From Dyella sp. 2HG41-7 (lineage in GTDB: Bacteria; Pseudomonadota; Gammaproteobacteria; Xanthomonadales; Rhodanobacteraceae), in the NCBI RefSeq assembly GCF_021390675.1, contig NZ_JAJEJV010000004.1:2542001-2606000 (forward strand): a DNA stretch of 64,000 bases, in the 5' to 3' direction. The notes below the pieces were generated by a model that had not been told where the DNA came from, searched no databases, and saw only the letters and a program-made list of their open reading frames with translations. Of this stretch, positions 9,258 through 18,986 are shown in pieces (positions within the stretch are counted from its first letter, which is position 1; each line of letters opens with the position of its first letter). The position numbers and the translations under genes were made by a program.

Positions 9258-12200
9258 TCACCACTGCCCACGCACGCCTAACATAAACATGCGCTCCGAA
9301 AAATTCGAGTGCGCGGGCTGATCGGGCCACACAAGGTAATACCGCTGATATTCATTGGTGAGATTGGTGCCATCCAGGAAGACCTCGGCGTATTTATTGA
9401 TCTTGTACGACACGGACGCATCGAGATACTTCTGCGGCGCCTCGTACATCTCCATGCCGGTGATGCCGCCGACATCTTCTGACACAGCTCGACGGGAACG
9501 ATAGTTGTACGCCACGCGCGCCTGGAAGCGATCGCTTTGGTACCACAAGATAAGGTTTCCGGATTGCGTCGAATTGTCCTGGAAGGGAATCTTGCTTCCC
9601 GACAGATCCCTTTCACCCGTATTGCTTGGCGCATATGTCGCGTTGAGCTCGATACCCGTCTTGGACAGGAATCCGGGCAAGAACGTGAATCCCTGACGAT
9701 AATCGAACTCCGCGCCCTGAATGCTGTTGCCCGTGCCCTGCACCGGCTCGGTGATGGTGATGCAGTGATCGCGAACCACGCCATCCTCATCCGGCAGCGT
9801 GCAATTGATGACACTACCCATTTTGATAAAGCTTTCGACGTTGATGCGGAATCCCGCGATGCTGATCATGCTGGTGGGATTGATGTAGTACTCCAGCGAC
9901 GCGCCGTAATTCGTGGAACGCCACGGATTGAGGTTCGGATTACCCGTCGACGTACCCTCCGACACGCGGAACAGCGGGCCTGTCGGCGTTTCCACCAGCG
10001 AGTAGTTCAACTGCAAGCCGCCGCCCCATGTGCTGAGATCGAGCGGCATCATGTTCTTCGAATACGCCAGACGCAGTTTCAATGCATCGGTGAGATCCAA
10101 CGCGAAATTGAGGGCCGGCAATACATCGCGATATTCGCGACGCGTCACCTGCGTGCCGGCATCGGCTGGTTCGTCGCCATAAGCGCCTGGCGCGCCGGTC
10201 AAATGCTGCGTCACGTTTAGATTGGTGTTTATGACGCGCGCGCCGACGTTGCCGCTGTACGGCATGCTACCGATCATCCCTTCGAAATCCGCTTGCAGAT
10301 AGCCGGTCGTTTCTTTCAGACCCACGCCCCAGGTCGTGCCTGGCTCGCCCACGCGCGTGGTGTTGGGATAGAGGGATTTCCAATACGACTCTGGGTCGTC
10401 CATGGCGTGCGGATCGATCGCCCAGAAGGTGATGCCAGATCCAAGCAGGTTGGCGTATTCCTTCCAGTTATTGGCGAGCGGCGCCGGCGTGTTCGGCAGT
10501 TGCAACGCGGATACCACGCCCGCGCGGTAGTAGCCCAATGCATTGCCGGCGGTGCAAGACCCGCTGTTGAGCACCACGTCGGCGCCCACGTATCGCACCA
10601 GGCAACCGTTCGGATCGCTGGCACCGATCCCGGCGTAAACTGGCGTCTCCAACGTGAATCCGACGTTGTTCGCGCTGCGAATCGCATTGCGCACGCCGAA
10701 GTCGAGCTTGATACCGTCGCCGAAATCGTAATGCCCATCGAAGCGAAGCGCGTTGAGACCGACCGAGCGATCGTAATCGCCGGAGGATTCCAGCGTCTTC
10801 ATCGTCCAACCCAAAGGATTGGCGAATTGGCTGGCGAGCGTTCCTGGCATGCTTACCGTGAGATCGCGACCGGTGAAATTCGCGATGATCGGAACGGTAT
10901 TCTGCGGAACGCCGTTCGCATTGAACACGCGATTTCCGCCGAGTTGGCTGGGATAGATAAAGGTGCCGTAAGGTACTGCGTTGGCCGGCACCCCAGGGTT
11001 CAGCACATTCGGCCACAAACCGCCGTCCGAGTCGGAAATATTGATATCGGTTTCGACCAGCGATTGACGCGCCGTATCGCGAATGCCGCGCACGCTGCCA
11101 GTGAATGGCCCGCCGTTGTCGAAGTCCACCTGCATATTGAAGTTCTGTGCATACGATTCTTTTCGCATGATTTGCGAAAACGATTCCACGTCGCCCGGCC
11201 ACTTTTCGTAAACCTGCGTCGTATACAACTGCATGCCGTCCCAACCCGGCTCCGGCGTGCCGTACGAACCGGCAATGGGACTGCCCGTGTTGCGCGATTG
11301 CAGCGGCACGTAGGTTGCGCCCTGCCAGTTGGTGGAGTTGAACTGGATGCCGAAGTTGCGATCGAGTTGCGCTTGGTGCGAGTAGAAGTAATCGCTGGTG
11401 AGGCTGAGCCCGCTGCCAAGATCCATCTGGAACGAAGCATTACCGGATTTGCGCTTACGTTCGGTGGTGACGTCGTACAGGCTGATGTCCTGGCTTCCCA
11501 TAAACACGCCGTTGGATTTTCCGTCACCGTTGACATCGACGCTGCCGTCAGGGTTCTGCACAATCTGCGACGGAATCGGCGCGCTGTTCCATGGTGTCAG
11601 GAAGCCGTTGTAACCGCCCGCGCTGGCCGCATTCTCGCCGTTCAAAACCACGCCGTATTGATCGAGCCCTTCGGTCGAATTCGTTCGCGTGGTATCGGAG
11701 TAATCGGCGGAAACCAGCAATCCCCAGCGACCATTCGCGTTGTACGAAATAAGACCGTTCGCCTCTGGCCCCCATTCATTGCTGGTGCGCCCGCGCTCAC
11801 CGTCGGCGGAATAGCTGTACGTGAATCCGCTCGGCAAATCCCAGGGACGATACGTATGCAAATCGAGCGAGCCGCTGATGCCGGCGTCGGTAGTGCTGGC
11901 GGTGGGCGACTTGATGACGTCCACGCTATGAAACAGCGTCGCCGGCAACATGGTGAAATCAGGCTGTTGCGAATCGATTTGATCCGCGGTGATAAACGCC
12001 TCGCCATTGAGCATGGTGCCGACTTCAGGCAAGCCGCGCACATCCACCGTCGTACCCACGCCCGCATCGCGATTGATCTGCACGCCGGTTACGCGCTGCA
12101 GCGCGTCGGTGATCGTGACATCGGGCAGCGTGCCGATGCTTTCGGCGGTGATGCTGTCCTGAATATTCGGGGCATCCTTCTTCAATTCGATCGCGCGCAT

Positions 12201-12437
12201 CTGCGACGCGCGCACGCCGACGACGTTGACAGTCGCCAGCGTCGCCGCTTTTTTCTTGGCCTCGTCTTCCGCCTTCTTGGCATCGGGCGACGGCGGCGTC
12301 GATGTGTTTTGCGTGGTGGAGGCTGACGCGTCTTGGGCGCCTTGAGGCTGCGACGCCATCGCCGATGTCGCCACGACGGCGAACAACGACATCGATATGG
12401 CAAATGACAAGGGGTGCTTGCGATGTAGCGTGTACAT
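9258..12437 (-). CDS. TonB-dependent receptor, oligosaccharide type
   Basis: 1059 residues with an N-terminal signal peptide, a low-complexity Lys/Glu/Ala linker, a probable TonB box (ATVNVVGVRAS), a plug domain (DVRGLPEVGTMLNG) and a beta-barrel ending in GVRGQW with an aromatic C-terminal residue. The length above 1000 fits receptors for carbohydrates in xanthomonads and caulobacters rather than siderophore receptors. An AGAGG ribosome site precedes the ATG. It lies between the glucokinase and permease genes on the same strand and should import chito- or chitosan-oligosaccharides across the outer membrane for the periplasmic GH2 enzyme. Confidence 0.92.
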   Translation of the reverse strand: MYTLHRKHPLSFAISMSLFAVVATSAMASQPQGAQDASASTTQNTSTPPSPDAKKAEDEAKKKAATLATVNVVGVRASQMRAIELKKDAPNIQDSITAESIGTLPDVTITDALQRVTGVQINRDAGVGTTVDVRGLPEVGTMLNGEAFITADQIDSQQPDFTMLPATLFHSVDVIKSPTASTTDAGISGSLDLHTYRPWDLPSGFTYSYSADGERGRTSNEWGPEANGLISYNANGRWGLLVSADYSDTTRTNSTEGLDQYGVVLNGENAASAGGYNGFLTPWNSAPIPSQIVQNPDGSVDVNGDGKSNGVFMGSQDISLYDVTTERKRKSGNASFQMDLGSGLSLTSDYFYSHQAQLDRNFGIQFNSTNWQGATYVPLQSRNTGSPIAGSYGTPEPGWDGMQLYTTQVYEKWPGDVESFSQIMRKESYAQNFNMQVDFDNGGPFTGSVRGIRDTARQSLVETDINISDSDGGLWPNVLNPGVPANAVPYGTFIYPSQLGGNRVFNANGVPQNTVPIIANFTGRDLTVSMPGTLASQFANPLGWTMKTLESSGDYDRSVGLNALRFDGHYDFGDGIKLDFGVRNAIRSANNVGFTLETPVYAGIGASDPNGCLVRYVGADVVLNSGSCTAGNALGYYRAGVVSALQLPNTPAPLANNWKEYANLLGSGITFWAIDPHAMDDPESYWKSLYPNTTRVGEPGTTWGVGLKETTGYLQADFEGMIGSMPYSGNVGARVINTNLNVTQHLTGAPGAYGDEPADAGTQVTRREYRDVLPALNFALDLTDALKLRLAYSKNMMPLDLSTWGGGLQLNYSLVETPTGPLFRVSEGTSTGNPNLNPWRSTNYGASLEYYINPTSMISIAGFRINVESFIKMGSVINCTLPDEDGVVRDHCITITEPVQGTGNSIQGAEFDYRQGFTFLPGFLSKTGIELNATYAPSNTGERDLSGSKIPFQDNSTQSGNLILWYQSDRFQARVAYNYRSRRAVSEDVGGITGMEMYEAPQKYLDASVSYKINKYAEVFLDGTNLTNEYQRYYLVWPDQPAHSNFSERMFMLGVRGQW

Positions 12438-12583
12438 GAGCCTTACCTCTTGGTTGATGTCTACAACGCGTACGCCCTAGTGACGCCTATTGCGCGGCGT
12501 ACCGTTGTCATGCCGATCCCGGTTCATCCGGCCGCGACGCTGCACGTCTCGACCGCTCCCTCTACGTGTTCCTTTGCAACTGC

Positions 12584-13582
12584 TTATTGCCTACTCGCCG
12601 CTTCCGCATCCCCATGCAGACCGCGCCTCAGATACCACTTGGCTGCGCCCAATACGCCTTTGCGGCCGTGCTCCGTCACCCACACTGGAACCTGCGTGAG
12701 AAATGCGCGCGCGCTGCGCCCGTGCAGAAATCGTTCTTCGAATGCGCTGCATTCAAGCAAAGCGAACAACGAATGCAGAAAGCCACCGGCCAGATACACG
12801 CCGCCCGATGTCATAAAGGTCATGGCGAGGCTGCCGGCAAAACTTCCCAGCGTTGCGCAAAAGATTTCCACCGCTTCCACGGCTTGCGCGTCGCTACGTG
12901 ACGCAGCGGCAGCCGTGACGGCCTCGGGTGTTAAAAGCGTTGGCGTGGCGCGTTGCAATGCGCACAGCGTCGAATACAACGTCAGCAATCCAGGGCCAGA
13001 CACGATGCGCTCGTACGCCACGTAGCCACCTTTCGGCGCCAGATGCGCGAGCACCTCGCGTTCGCGAATCGAATTCGGCGCGAAATCCATTTGACCGGCT
13101 TCGGTCGCCAGCACATAGCCACCCGCAGAACCCGGCAAATAAACGGCCGCGCCGAGTCCGGTTCCTGGTCCAATCACCAAGGTCGCGCCATCGACTTGCA
13201 CGTCCGGTCCGCAAAGAAGACGCGCGTCGCCGTGATCGTGATGGTCGAAGCTGTATCCCAGCGCCTCGAAATCGTTGAGAACGGCGATATCGTCCAGCGC
13301 CATCGCGTGGCGAACTTGCGACAAGTGGATGGGCCACGCGGAGTTGTCGTTCACCACCTCGTCGCCCATGACCTGACCAGCGCAGGCGATCACGCAGTGA
13401 CGAACCGTCGTCCGAGCATCGACGTCGACGAAGGTCTGCAACAGTTCGGCCAGTCCACCGAATTCGGCGCACGCAAACTTGCGATAGGCCAAAACTTCGA
13501 CCTCGCGGCCCTCGCCCCGCGAGTTCCGCATCAAGGCGACGCGCGCATAGGTACCGCCGACATCCGCCGCCAGAAACGGCAT
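12584..13582 (-). CDS. glk: Glucokinase (ROK-unrelated, Glk family)
   Basis: About 332 residues from the ATG that gives MPFLAADVGGTYARV, the canonical Glk start with the phosphate-1 loop DVGGT at residues 7-11. Also seen are VLNDFEALGYS, VIGPGTGLGAA and the family C-terminus with LAGGFLHS. A longer frame begins at 13687, but that start lies inside the operator and next to the probable promoter, so the internal ATG is preferred; 13672 is a further possibility. It phosphorylates glucose and probably glucosamine released by the operon's GH2 enzyme. It is the first gene of the operon, 146 bases ahead of the receptor gene. Confidence 0.88.
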   Translation of the reverse strand: MPFLAADVGGTYARVALMRNSRGEGREVEVLAYRKFACAEFGGLAELLQTFVDVDARTTVRHCVIACAGQVMGDEVVNDNSAWPIHLSQVRHAMALDDIAVLNDFEALGYSFDHHDHGDARLLCGPDVQVDGATLVIGPGTGLGAAVYLPGSAGGYVLATEAGQMDFAPNSIREREVLAHLAPKGGYVAYERIVSGPGLLTLYSTLCALQRATPTLLTPEAVTAAAASRSDAQAVEAVEIFCATLGSFAGSLAMTFMTSGGVYLAGGFLHSLFALLECSAFEERFLHGRSARAFLTQVPVWVTEHGRKGVLGAAKWYLRRGLHGDAEAASRQ

Positions 13583-13671
13583 CGTCGGAACACTCGCTGG
13601 TCGATCCAGAGGGTCGATGACTGCGTTCACTGTGCCTCCCCGCACCGGAACGGCGATCAGCTTGCGAGTCA

Positions 13672-13687
13672 TTGTCACCGGTGTCAA
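13672..13687. promoter_or_regulatory. Putative LacI-family operator in front of the glucokinase operon
   Basis: TTGTCACCGGTGTCAA is a 16-base palindrome with one mismatched pair and a central CG, the architecture of LacI-family operators. An AT-rich block with TATATT-like -10 candidates lies just upstream on the minus strand (about 13696-13712), so the site would sit over or just after the transcription start and block elongation or open-complex formation. The regulator encoded at 4032-5045 is the natural candidate. Confidence 0.6.
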
Positions 13688-13937
13688 CTTGCGACGCAGA
13701 ATATATATTTGACTTACAATATATTATTTATAATATTGATATTACGATGATATTTTTATAAGAACTGCTCAAGAATTCGACAAATATGCGGCCATGCACA
13801 AAAAGTGCGATTTGCCTCGAATTAATCATGGCGGCGACGGGAATTAGGGCGCTGAAAAATCACGCCCTTCCATGGCGTCTCATCTTCGGACGACGCAGAG
13901 CATCGCGCCTGGTGAAATGTTTGCGCCTCGCCGTCGG

Positions 13938-15824
13938 TTATTTCGCCGACTTCTCGAGGGTGATTTGCGCCGCCTGCTCGAAGGATCGTGCGATGCGATC
14001 GATATGCTCGCCCAGCTCCGGCGGCTCCTGGGCTTCCAAAAGATTGGGAAGAAACACGGCAACGATCACCACATTCGCAAATCGCTCCCGCTCGCGCATC
14101 TGCCCTGCGACAGCGTCGCTGGATTCCCACGCGCCAGCGCCTGATGCATTGACGACATGAATCATGGAAACGGCGTTGCGCGTCGCTTCCGGATGATGCT
14201 CCGCTTCGAAATCTTCGATGTCTTTGACGGAGACGTGTCGTGCATCGACGCGAAGTTCGCGGAGTATGCGCACCAGTATTTCTGTCGCCATATCGTCATA
14301 GCGATTGCCGCTGCCCATGCATAGCACGATGGTTCCCGGCGCCACGGCCAACGGACCTTGCCAACGTCCCGCGACATGCTCGCGTTGCTGACGCAAGTAA
14401 TGAACGAGATTATCGTCCTCTAAAACGGACGCACGTCGGCGCCAACGCGGCTCCGATGGCGTCTCCCTTCCAACGACCTCGAGCACCCTCACGATTGCCG
14501 TTCTGGCTTTGAGCAGTTGCTCGGGACCAATCGCTTTTTGCGCCAGATCCATCTGCGCGAGCTGCAGAGCCGGCAGCAGCACGACATCGCAGTAGCGTGC
14601 GAACGACCATTGCCTTAAAAACGTGCGCGCCGCCGCGATGATTTCATCGGCATCGCCGGAAAGCGCGCGTTGATAGAAGCGCTCCGGCAGCGTCAGCGCC
14701 GGTGTATCGCCAAGCAGAATGCCCAGCAGCGTAAATGCTCTGACATGCCTTCCGACGACCACGAGGCAAAGCGTCAACGGCGTCGACAACACCAACCCCA
14801 TCGGGCCCCAAAGCCAACTCCAAAAGATGGCCGACACCACCACGGCGAGCGGCGACAGGCCCGTAGCATGTCCGTACAACTGAGGTTCGAGCAACTGACT
14901 CACCAGCGCTTCGACAACGACAAACAAACCCAATGTCATCAGCATCAGCGACCATCCCGGCGTGACGGCCGCAGCGAGCAACGCCGCAAGCAGCGCGGCG
15001 ATCCACACGCCGACGTAAGGCACGAAACGCAACACCGCGGTCAGCGCGCCCCAAAGCAGCGCGTTGGGCAAACCAATCGCCGCCAAACCCAGCCATATCG
15101 CAATGCCCACACCGAAATTGACGGAAAACTGGGATACGAAGAACCGAGAAAGACGCTCGCCGGCGTCATTGATGGCCGCGGTCGTGGCGCGCAAATCGGC
15201 GCCGCCGATCGCGCGAATAAAACGATCGCGCAAGGACTCGTATTCGAGCAACACAAACACCAGCACGACCAACACGATGCCTGCCGTCTCCAGCGGACTC
15301 CACAGCGACGACAACACCCTTCGTATCGCGCCCCATGGGGTGGCGAACGCCGAAACGTCTATCGCATTGGCATTGGCAGGCACAACAGGCGCTTGTTGAA
15401 TCTGTCCTGCACCGCTCTGGCCGCCAAAGGCGTTGAACACCTTGCCAGCCTCGCCGCTCATCGCTTCCAGTCGAGCCACCGTTAGATCGTGCAAGACCTG
15501 CAGCTTGGCTTGGACGGTCATTTCATATTGGGGAAGGCTTTCCGCCAAATGCACGACCTGGGAGCCGATGACTGTCATAAGTCCGGCGGCCACCGTGGCG
15601 AGCAATAAAACCGCGATCAACACGGCATACGCATGGCCCAACCTGACCTTCTGCAGCACACGAACGAACGGCGCCATCAGCAAGGCCAAGATCAAGGCCA
15701 AGATAATCGGAACCAGCACGTCCTTGCCGAAATACAGCAACGCAAACACCACGCCTGTAGCGATAACGATCAGCGACCGTTGAACGGGCGATGCGACGGA
15801 TTGCGGATCTGGCGAAAGCGTCAT
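13938..15824 (-). CDS. AI-2E/PerM-family transporter with soluble C-terminal extension
   Basis: 628 residues, while family members usually have about 350-400. Residues 15-370 form the eight-helix PerM-like membrane domain, with the typical FVLLEYESLRDRF and FVPYVGVWIAALLAALLAA blocks. Residues about 380-628 are hydrophilic. Within them, the segment around TIVLCMGSGNRYDDMATEIL followed by a beta strand and IEDFEAEHH looks like a Rossmann/B12-binding-like fold, but the DxHxxG cobalamin motif is absent. Substrate is unknown; family members include the AI-2 exporter and Na/H antiporters. It is monocistronic, with no same-strand partner closer than 170 bases. Confidence 0.85.
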   Translation of the reverse strand: MTLSPDPQSVASPVQRSLIVIATGVVFALLYFGKDVLVPIILALILALLMAPFVRVLQKVRLGHAYAVLIAVLLLATVAAGLMTVIGSQVVHLAESLPQYEMTVQAKLQVLHDLTVARLEAMSGEAGKVFNAFGGQSGAGQIQQAPVVPANANAIDVSAFATPWGAIRRVLSSLWSPLETAGIVLVVLVFVLLEYESLRDRFIRAIGGADLRATTAAINDAGERLSRFFVSQFSVNFGVGIAIWLGLAAIGLPNALLWGALTAVLRFVPYVGVWIAALLAALLAAAVTPGWSLMLMTLGLFVVVEALVSQLLEPQLYGHATGLSPLAVVVSAIFWSWLWGPMGLVLSTPLTLCLVVVGRHVRAFTLLGILLGDTPALTLPERFYQRALSGDADEIIAAARTFLRQWSFARYCDVVLLPALQLAQMDLAQKAIGPEQLLKARTAIVRVLEVVGRETPSEPRWRRRASVLEDDNLVHYLRQQREHVAGRWQGPLAVAPGTIVLCMGSGNRYDDMATEILVRILRELRVDARHVSVKDIEDFEAEHHPEATRNAVSMIHVVNASGAGAWESSDAVAGQMRERERFANVVIVAVFLPNLLEAQEPPELGEHIDRIARSFEQAAQITLEKSAK

Positions 15825-15995
15825 GATGAATAGGTCGACCGGAGTGGGCAGGTTCGCGAATACGGATCATGTATTCGGCGATAAGCCTGCCACAAACCGG
15901 AAGCGCACACTGCATCGCATCGCCCAAAATGGTGGCCCGCCAGAATGGCGCACGAGCAATGTCCGCCTAACGGGCTCCAAGATGCCCTCGGAGAC

Positions 15996-16793
15996 CTATT
16001 TATTTCCCCCGTAGTAACTCACAGACGCGTCGATCTCATCCGCAGTCATATGGCGCGCGACATTTCGCATTTGAGCGCTGATGTCATTGTGGCGACTGCC
16101 GCTCGCGAAAGATTCGAGCTGATTTTTTAAATAATCACGAGGCTGCGGACCAAGCCACGGCGCGCCCAGCTTGCTCGCCAGGTCGCCGTGACAGGAACCG
16201 CACGGGGCAATGTTACGCATCGGAGAACCGGTGGCGACGATATCGGGCATCTGATTCGCGTCTGGCGCGCGATCGCGCGGCAACGATGCGTAATACGCCG
16301 ACAGGTCGCGGAAATCCTGGTCGCTGAGGCCGACCACCATCGGCGCCATCACGGCGCTCGTACGCGCGCCGCTTTGGAAATCGCGAAGCTCTTTGTAAAT
16401 CGAAGGCGCGAATTGCCCCGCCAGATTCGGCGTATTCGCCGCACTCACCCCACGCGCGCCATGACACATGGTGCAACGTAGCGCTAACGTCGCGCCCCTA
16501 CCGATAGCCGTGCCGTTGGATCGACCGCCAAGCATTTTAGGCGTCAGCACCACGCTCGATACTGGCGACTTCGGCAAAACCGGCGGACTTGTTTCGCTCA
16601 GCCAAGCCCTGGGCGCCCCTGCAGCGCTGCAGATGGCATTCAACAGACCTTTGAATAACGCATCGTCTTGCGCCGAGGGCAGCCAAACGAATCCCACGAA
16701 GGCCGAAAAAACAAACAATAAGAGAACCGCCCCGACGCTCCCCGTAAACCAAGGATTTCGAAGCGATACAAGACGCTGCCGTTGGTCGGTCAT
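15996..16793 (-). CDS. Membrane-anchored dihaem cytochrome c of the oxidase operon
   Basis: About 265 residues from the ATG that overlaps the stop of the subunit I gene (ATGA). A longer frame exists, but this start is preferred because of the coupling and because it puts one hydrophobic anchor (SVGAVLLLFVFSAFVGFVWL) at the N-terminus. There are two haem sites, CTMCHG and CGSCHG, each with a downstream Met candidate as in cytochrome c4-like proteins. It is the last gene of the oxidase operon and should donate electrons to the CuA of subunit II from the periplasmic side. Confidence 0.85.
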   Translation of the reverse strand: MTDQRQRLVSLRNPWFTGSVGAVLLLFVFSAFVGFVWLPSAQDDALFKGLLNAICSAAGAPRAWLSETSPPVLPKSPVSSVVLTPKMLGGRSNGTAIGRGATLALRCTMCHGARGVSAANTPNLAGQFAPSIYKELRDFQSGARTSAVMAPMVVGLSDQDFRDLSAYYASLPRDRAPDANQMPDIVATGSPMRNIAPCGSCHGDLASKLGAPWLGPQPRDYLKNQLESFASGSRHNDISAQMRNVARHMTADEIDASVSYYGGNK

Positions 16794-18415
16794 CGGTCCG
16801 CTCCGACAAATACCGCGGGAACCTTGCCTCCATGCGCATTCAAAAGCTGGATGATCGGATAGCCGTAATTCGTAATCGTCAGCGCGATCATCAATGCCAC
16901 CCAAAGTCCCAGGCCATTCAAGGCCAACGGGAGCGACGTGGGTTCGTGAACTGCTCGACTGAAGGTGTACGGCTGCGTCTCAACGGCGCCCGTCGAATGG
17001 TTGCGAATAAGCACGAGAAGAAACAACGCAGCCGAAATGACGAGCAACGCGCCGCCAAATGTCGAAATGATTACCGAAATACCTTCAACGGACATTCCAG
17101 GCGCTGTGTAATCGAAATAAGCCATGCGCCGCGGCATACCGAGTATGCCGACGTAGTGCCACGGGAACGTCGTGACGATCATGCCGATGAACCATAGCCA
17201 CAATTGTGCACGAATCAGCCCGAGGTCGCGCATCGCCCGCCCTGTAAGCTGCGGCCACAAATCATAGGCAATGGCGAAATACATGATGACGATCGCGCCG
17301 CCGAAAATCAGATGAAAATGTCCCGTTACCCATTGCGTATTGTGAATGGTCGAATCCAGCTGATAGCTCATATTGATCAAGCCGCCCGCGCCGCCGAAGC
17401 CCAACATCACCAGCGAGAACGCCAGCGCCAGCATTTGCGGATGATCCCAAGGCAGTGCCTTGAGCCAACCGAATACGCCCTTTCCACCCCGCAACCGGGC
17501 GGCGATTTCGACGGAAGCGGAGATGGTAAAAACCGTCAGCAGCGTCGGTATCGCCACCATCGCCGTAAATACGGAGTGGATAAATTTAAAACCCGAACCC
17601 ACCTGCGGATCGGCGAACAAATGGTGGATGCCGATAGGCATCGAAAACACCAGAAACAATGCGAACGAAATTCGAGCCATCGTATCGCTGTAAAGACGGC
17701 CGCCGATCGCACGCGGAACGATCGTATAAAAAGCAATGTAAGCCGGCATCAGCCAAAAATAGACGATGGCATGGAGCGTCCACGAAAACAGGACGCGCGA
17801 AAGTCCCGCATTGATTGTGCTCGAAAAGCCGAGTGCGACAGGCAATATTTGAAACAGCAACTCAAGCGCCGCGCCCACCGCCGTCCAACCCCAAAGGTAA
17901 GCGCCGGCCACATTGGCGAACATGGCAAGTGGAACAGGCGCACCCGGATTGGCGCGTTTCCACGCGTAGAGATTGACGCCCATTAGCGCAACCCAAATCC
18001 ACGATCCCACCACGACCAGCACCACGCCGATGTAGTAGAACGCGTTACCGATCATCGGCGGATAGAACGTATAGAGCACCGAATCCAGGCCAAGGGCCAC
18101 AGGCACTATGGCTGCAGCAGATCCCACAATGATCATGTAGAAGCCAGCCCACGCCCAGCGCACACCGATCAGCGATTGCTTGAGCGCCAACTCGCAAATG
18201 GCGTAACCGAATCCCATCGCGACCAGCGTCGGAAAGACGTAACCCATAACGGTGCCGTGCGCCGTGACGGATCGATAGTAGATATCCGGGTTGTGCAACC
18301 AGGCATGCAAGGGGCTGCGAATAAACATCTGCCACTCGCCAAGGAGAATGGCGAGGCCGAAGACGGCAAATGCCAGCCAGAAATGAGCAAGGACGAGTCG
18401 CTTGTTAAAGATCAC
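16790..18415 (-). CDS. B-type (ba3-like) cytochrome c oxidase subunit I
   Basis: 541 residues, a 12-13 helix haem-copper core. Haem and copper ligands are visible: the low-spin haem His in VTAHGTVMGY, the CuB His with its cross-linked Tyr in LHAIVYFW, the CuB pair in IHHLF, and the final haem ligands in TGHFHLIF. The sequence groups with B-family enzymes, which have high oxygen affinity, rather than aa3 oxidases. It starts with GTG, supported by AGGAG eight bases upstream, and overlaps the end of subunit II by 11 bases. It reduces oxygen to water and pumps protons. Confidence 0.93.
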   Translation of the reverse strand: MIFNKRLVLAHFWLAFAVFGLAILLGEWQMFIRSPLHAWLHNPDIYYRSVTAHGTVMGYVFPTLVAMGFGYAICELALKQSLIGVRWAWAGFYMIIVGSAAAIVPVALGLDSVLYTFYPPMIGNAFYYIGVVLVVVGSWIWVALMGVNLYAWKRANPGAPVPLAMFANVAGAYLWGWTAVGAALELLFQILPVALGFSSTINAGLSRVLFSWTLHAIVYFWLMPAYIAFYTIVPRAIGGRLYSDTMARISFALFLVFSMPIGIHHLFADPQVGSGFKFIHSVFTAMVAIPTLLTVFTISASVEIAARLRGGKGVFGWLKALPWDHPQMLALAFSLVMLGFGGAGGLINMSYQLDSTIHNTQWVTGHFHLIFGGAIVIMYFAIAYDLWPQLTGRAMRDLGLIRAQLWLWFIGMIVTTFPWHYVGILGMPRRMAYFDYTAPGMSVEGISVIISTFGGALLVISAALFLLVLIRNHSTGAVETQPYTFSRAVHEPTSLPLALNGLGLWVALMIALTITNYGYPIIQLLNAHGGKVPAVFVGADR

Positions 18416-18974
18416 AAGTGGGTCTCCTCGTGCTGTTGGCCATTTTCAAAAAGGCCTCTTTATCGACGACCTTTACATTCGCCCACATCGCCTCATGACC
18501 CACGCCGCAATACTCATGGCAAGGCATCAAATGATTACCGGTAGTTTCAAATTCAGTTTTGAAGGTCGAGATGTAACCAGGCTCGACCATCGAATTGATA
18601 TTGGTGCCGGTAATCAGCATGCCGTGAATCACGTCCGCACTCGTCGCGCGAAAGACGATCGGCGTCTTTGACGGCACCACCATGCATTGCGGCGTAAACG
18701 AATATTGCTGGCCCACCAAACGCACAGTGACCGAGCCGTCGGGTTCGACGGCGCTCCCAAGGTTGCTTTCGACGAATTCGCCCGACACATGCAAGGTCGA
18801 CGGATCGATCGTCTCAACGCGGGAGGGCGGCATCATCGCCCAATGCAGGCCGGTAAAAATAACGACCGCAACCAGCAATGCAATGATGGCGATCACCGAA
18901 AAAGCCCATCGCCGCTCGATCCGCGCCGCCAGTGCGGCGGTATCGTGCGACTCTCCGGAAAACGTTTGGGCCAT
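18405..18974 (-). CDS. Cytochrome c oxidase subunit II with CuA site
   Basis: 189 residues: one N-terminal helix (FSVIAIIALLVAVVIFTGLHW) and a periplasmic cupredoxin domain. The full CuA ligand set can be seen: the His of VIHGMLITGT and the CHEYCGVGHEAM block, which supplies two Cys, a backbone carbonyl, His and Met. It accepts electrons from cytochrome c and passes them to haem b of subunit I. The single helix is typical of ba3-type subunit II. It lies 12 bases after the 57-residue subunit gene. Confidence 0.93.
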   Translation of the reverse strand: MAQTFSGESHDTAALAARIERRWAFSVIAIIALLVAVVIFTGLHWAMMPPSRVETIDPSTLHVSGEFVESNLGSAVEPDGSVTVRLVGQQYSFTPQCMVVPSKTPIVFRATSADVIHGMLITGTNINSMVEPGYISTFKTEFETTGNHLMPCHEYCGVGHEAMWANVKVVDKEAFLKMANSTRRPTCDL

Positions 18975-18986
18975 GAGCGTTCCCTT

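Noticed and set aside
10293-12326. 677-codon plus-strand open frame
   Set aside because: It is antisense to the TonB-dependent receptor, whose signal, plug and barrel are clear; the composition is that of a GC-rich shadow frame.
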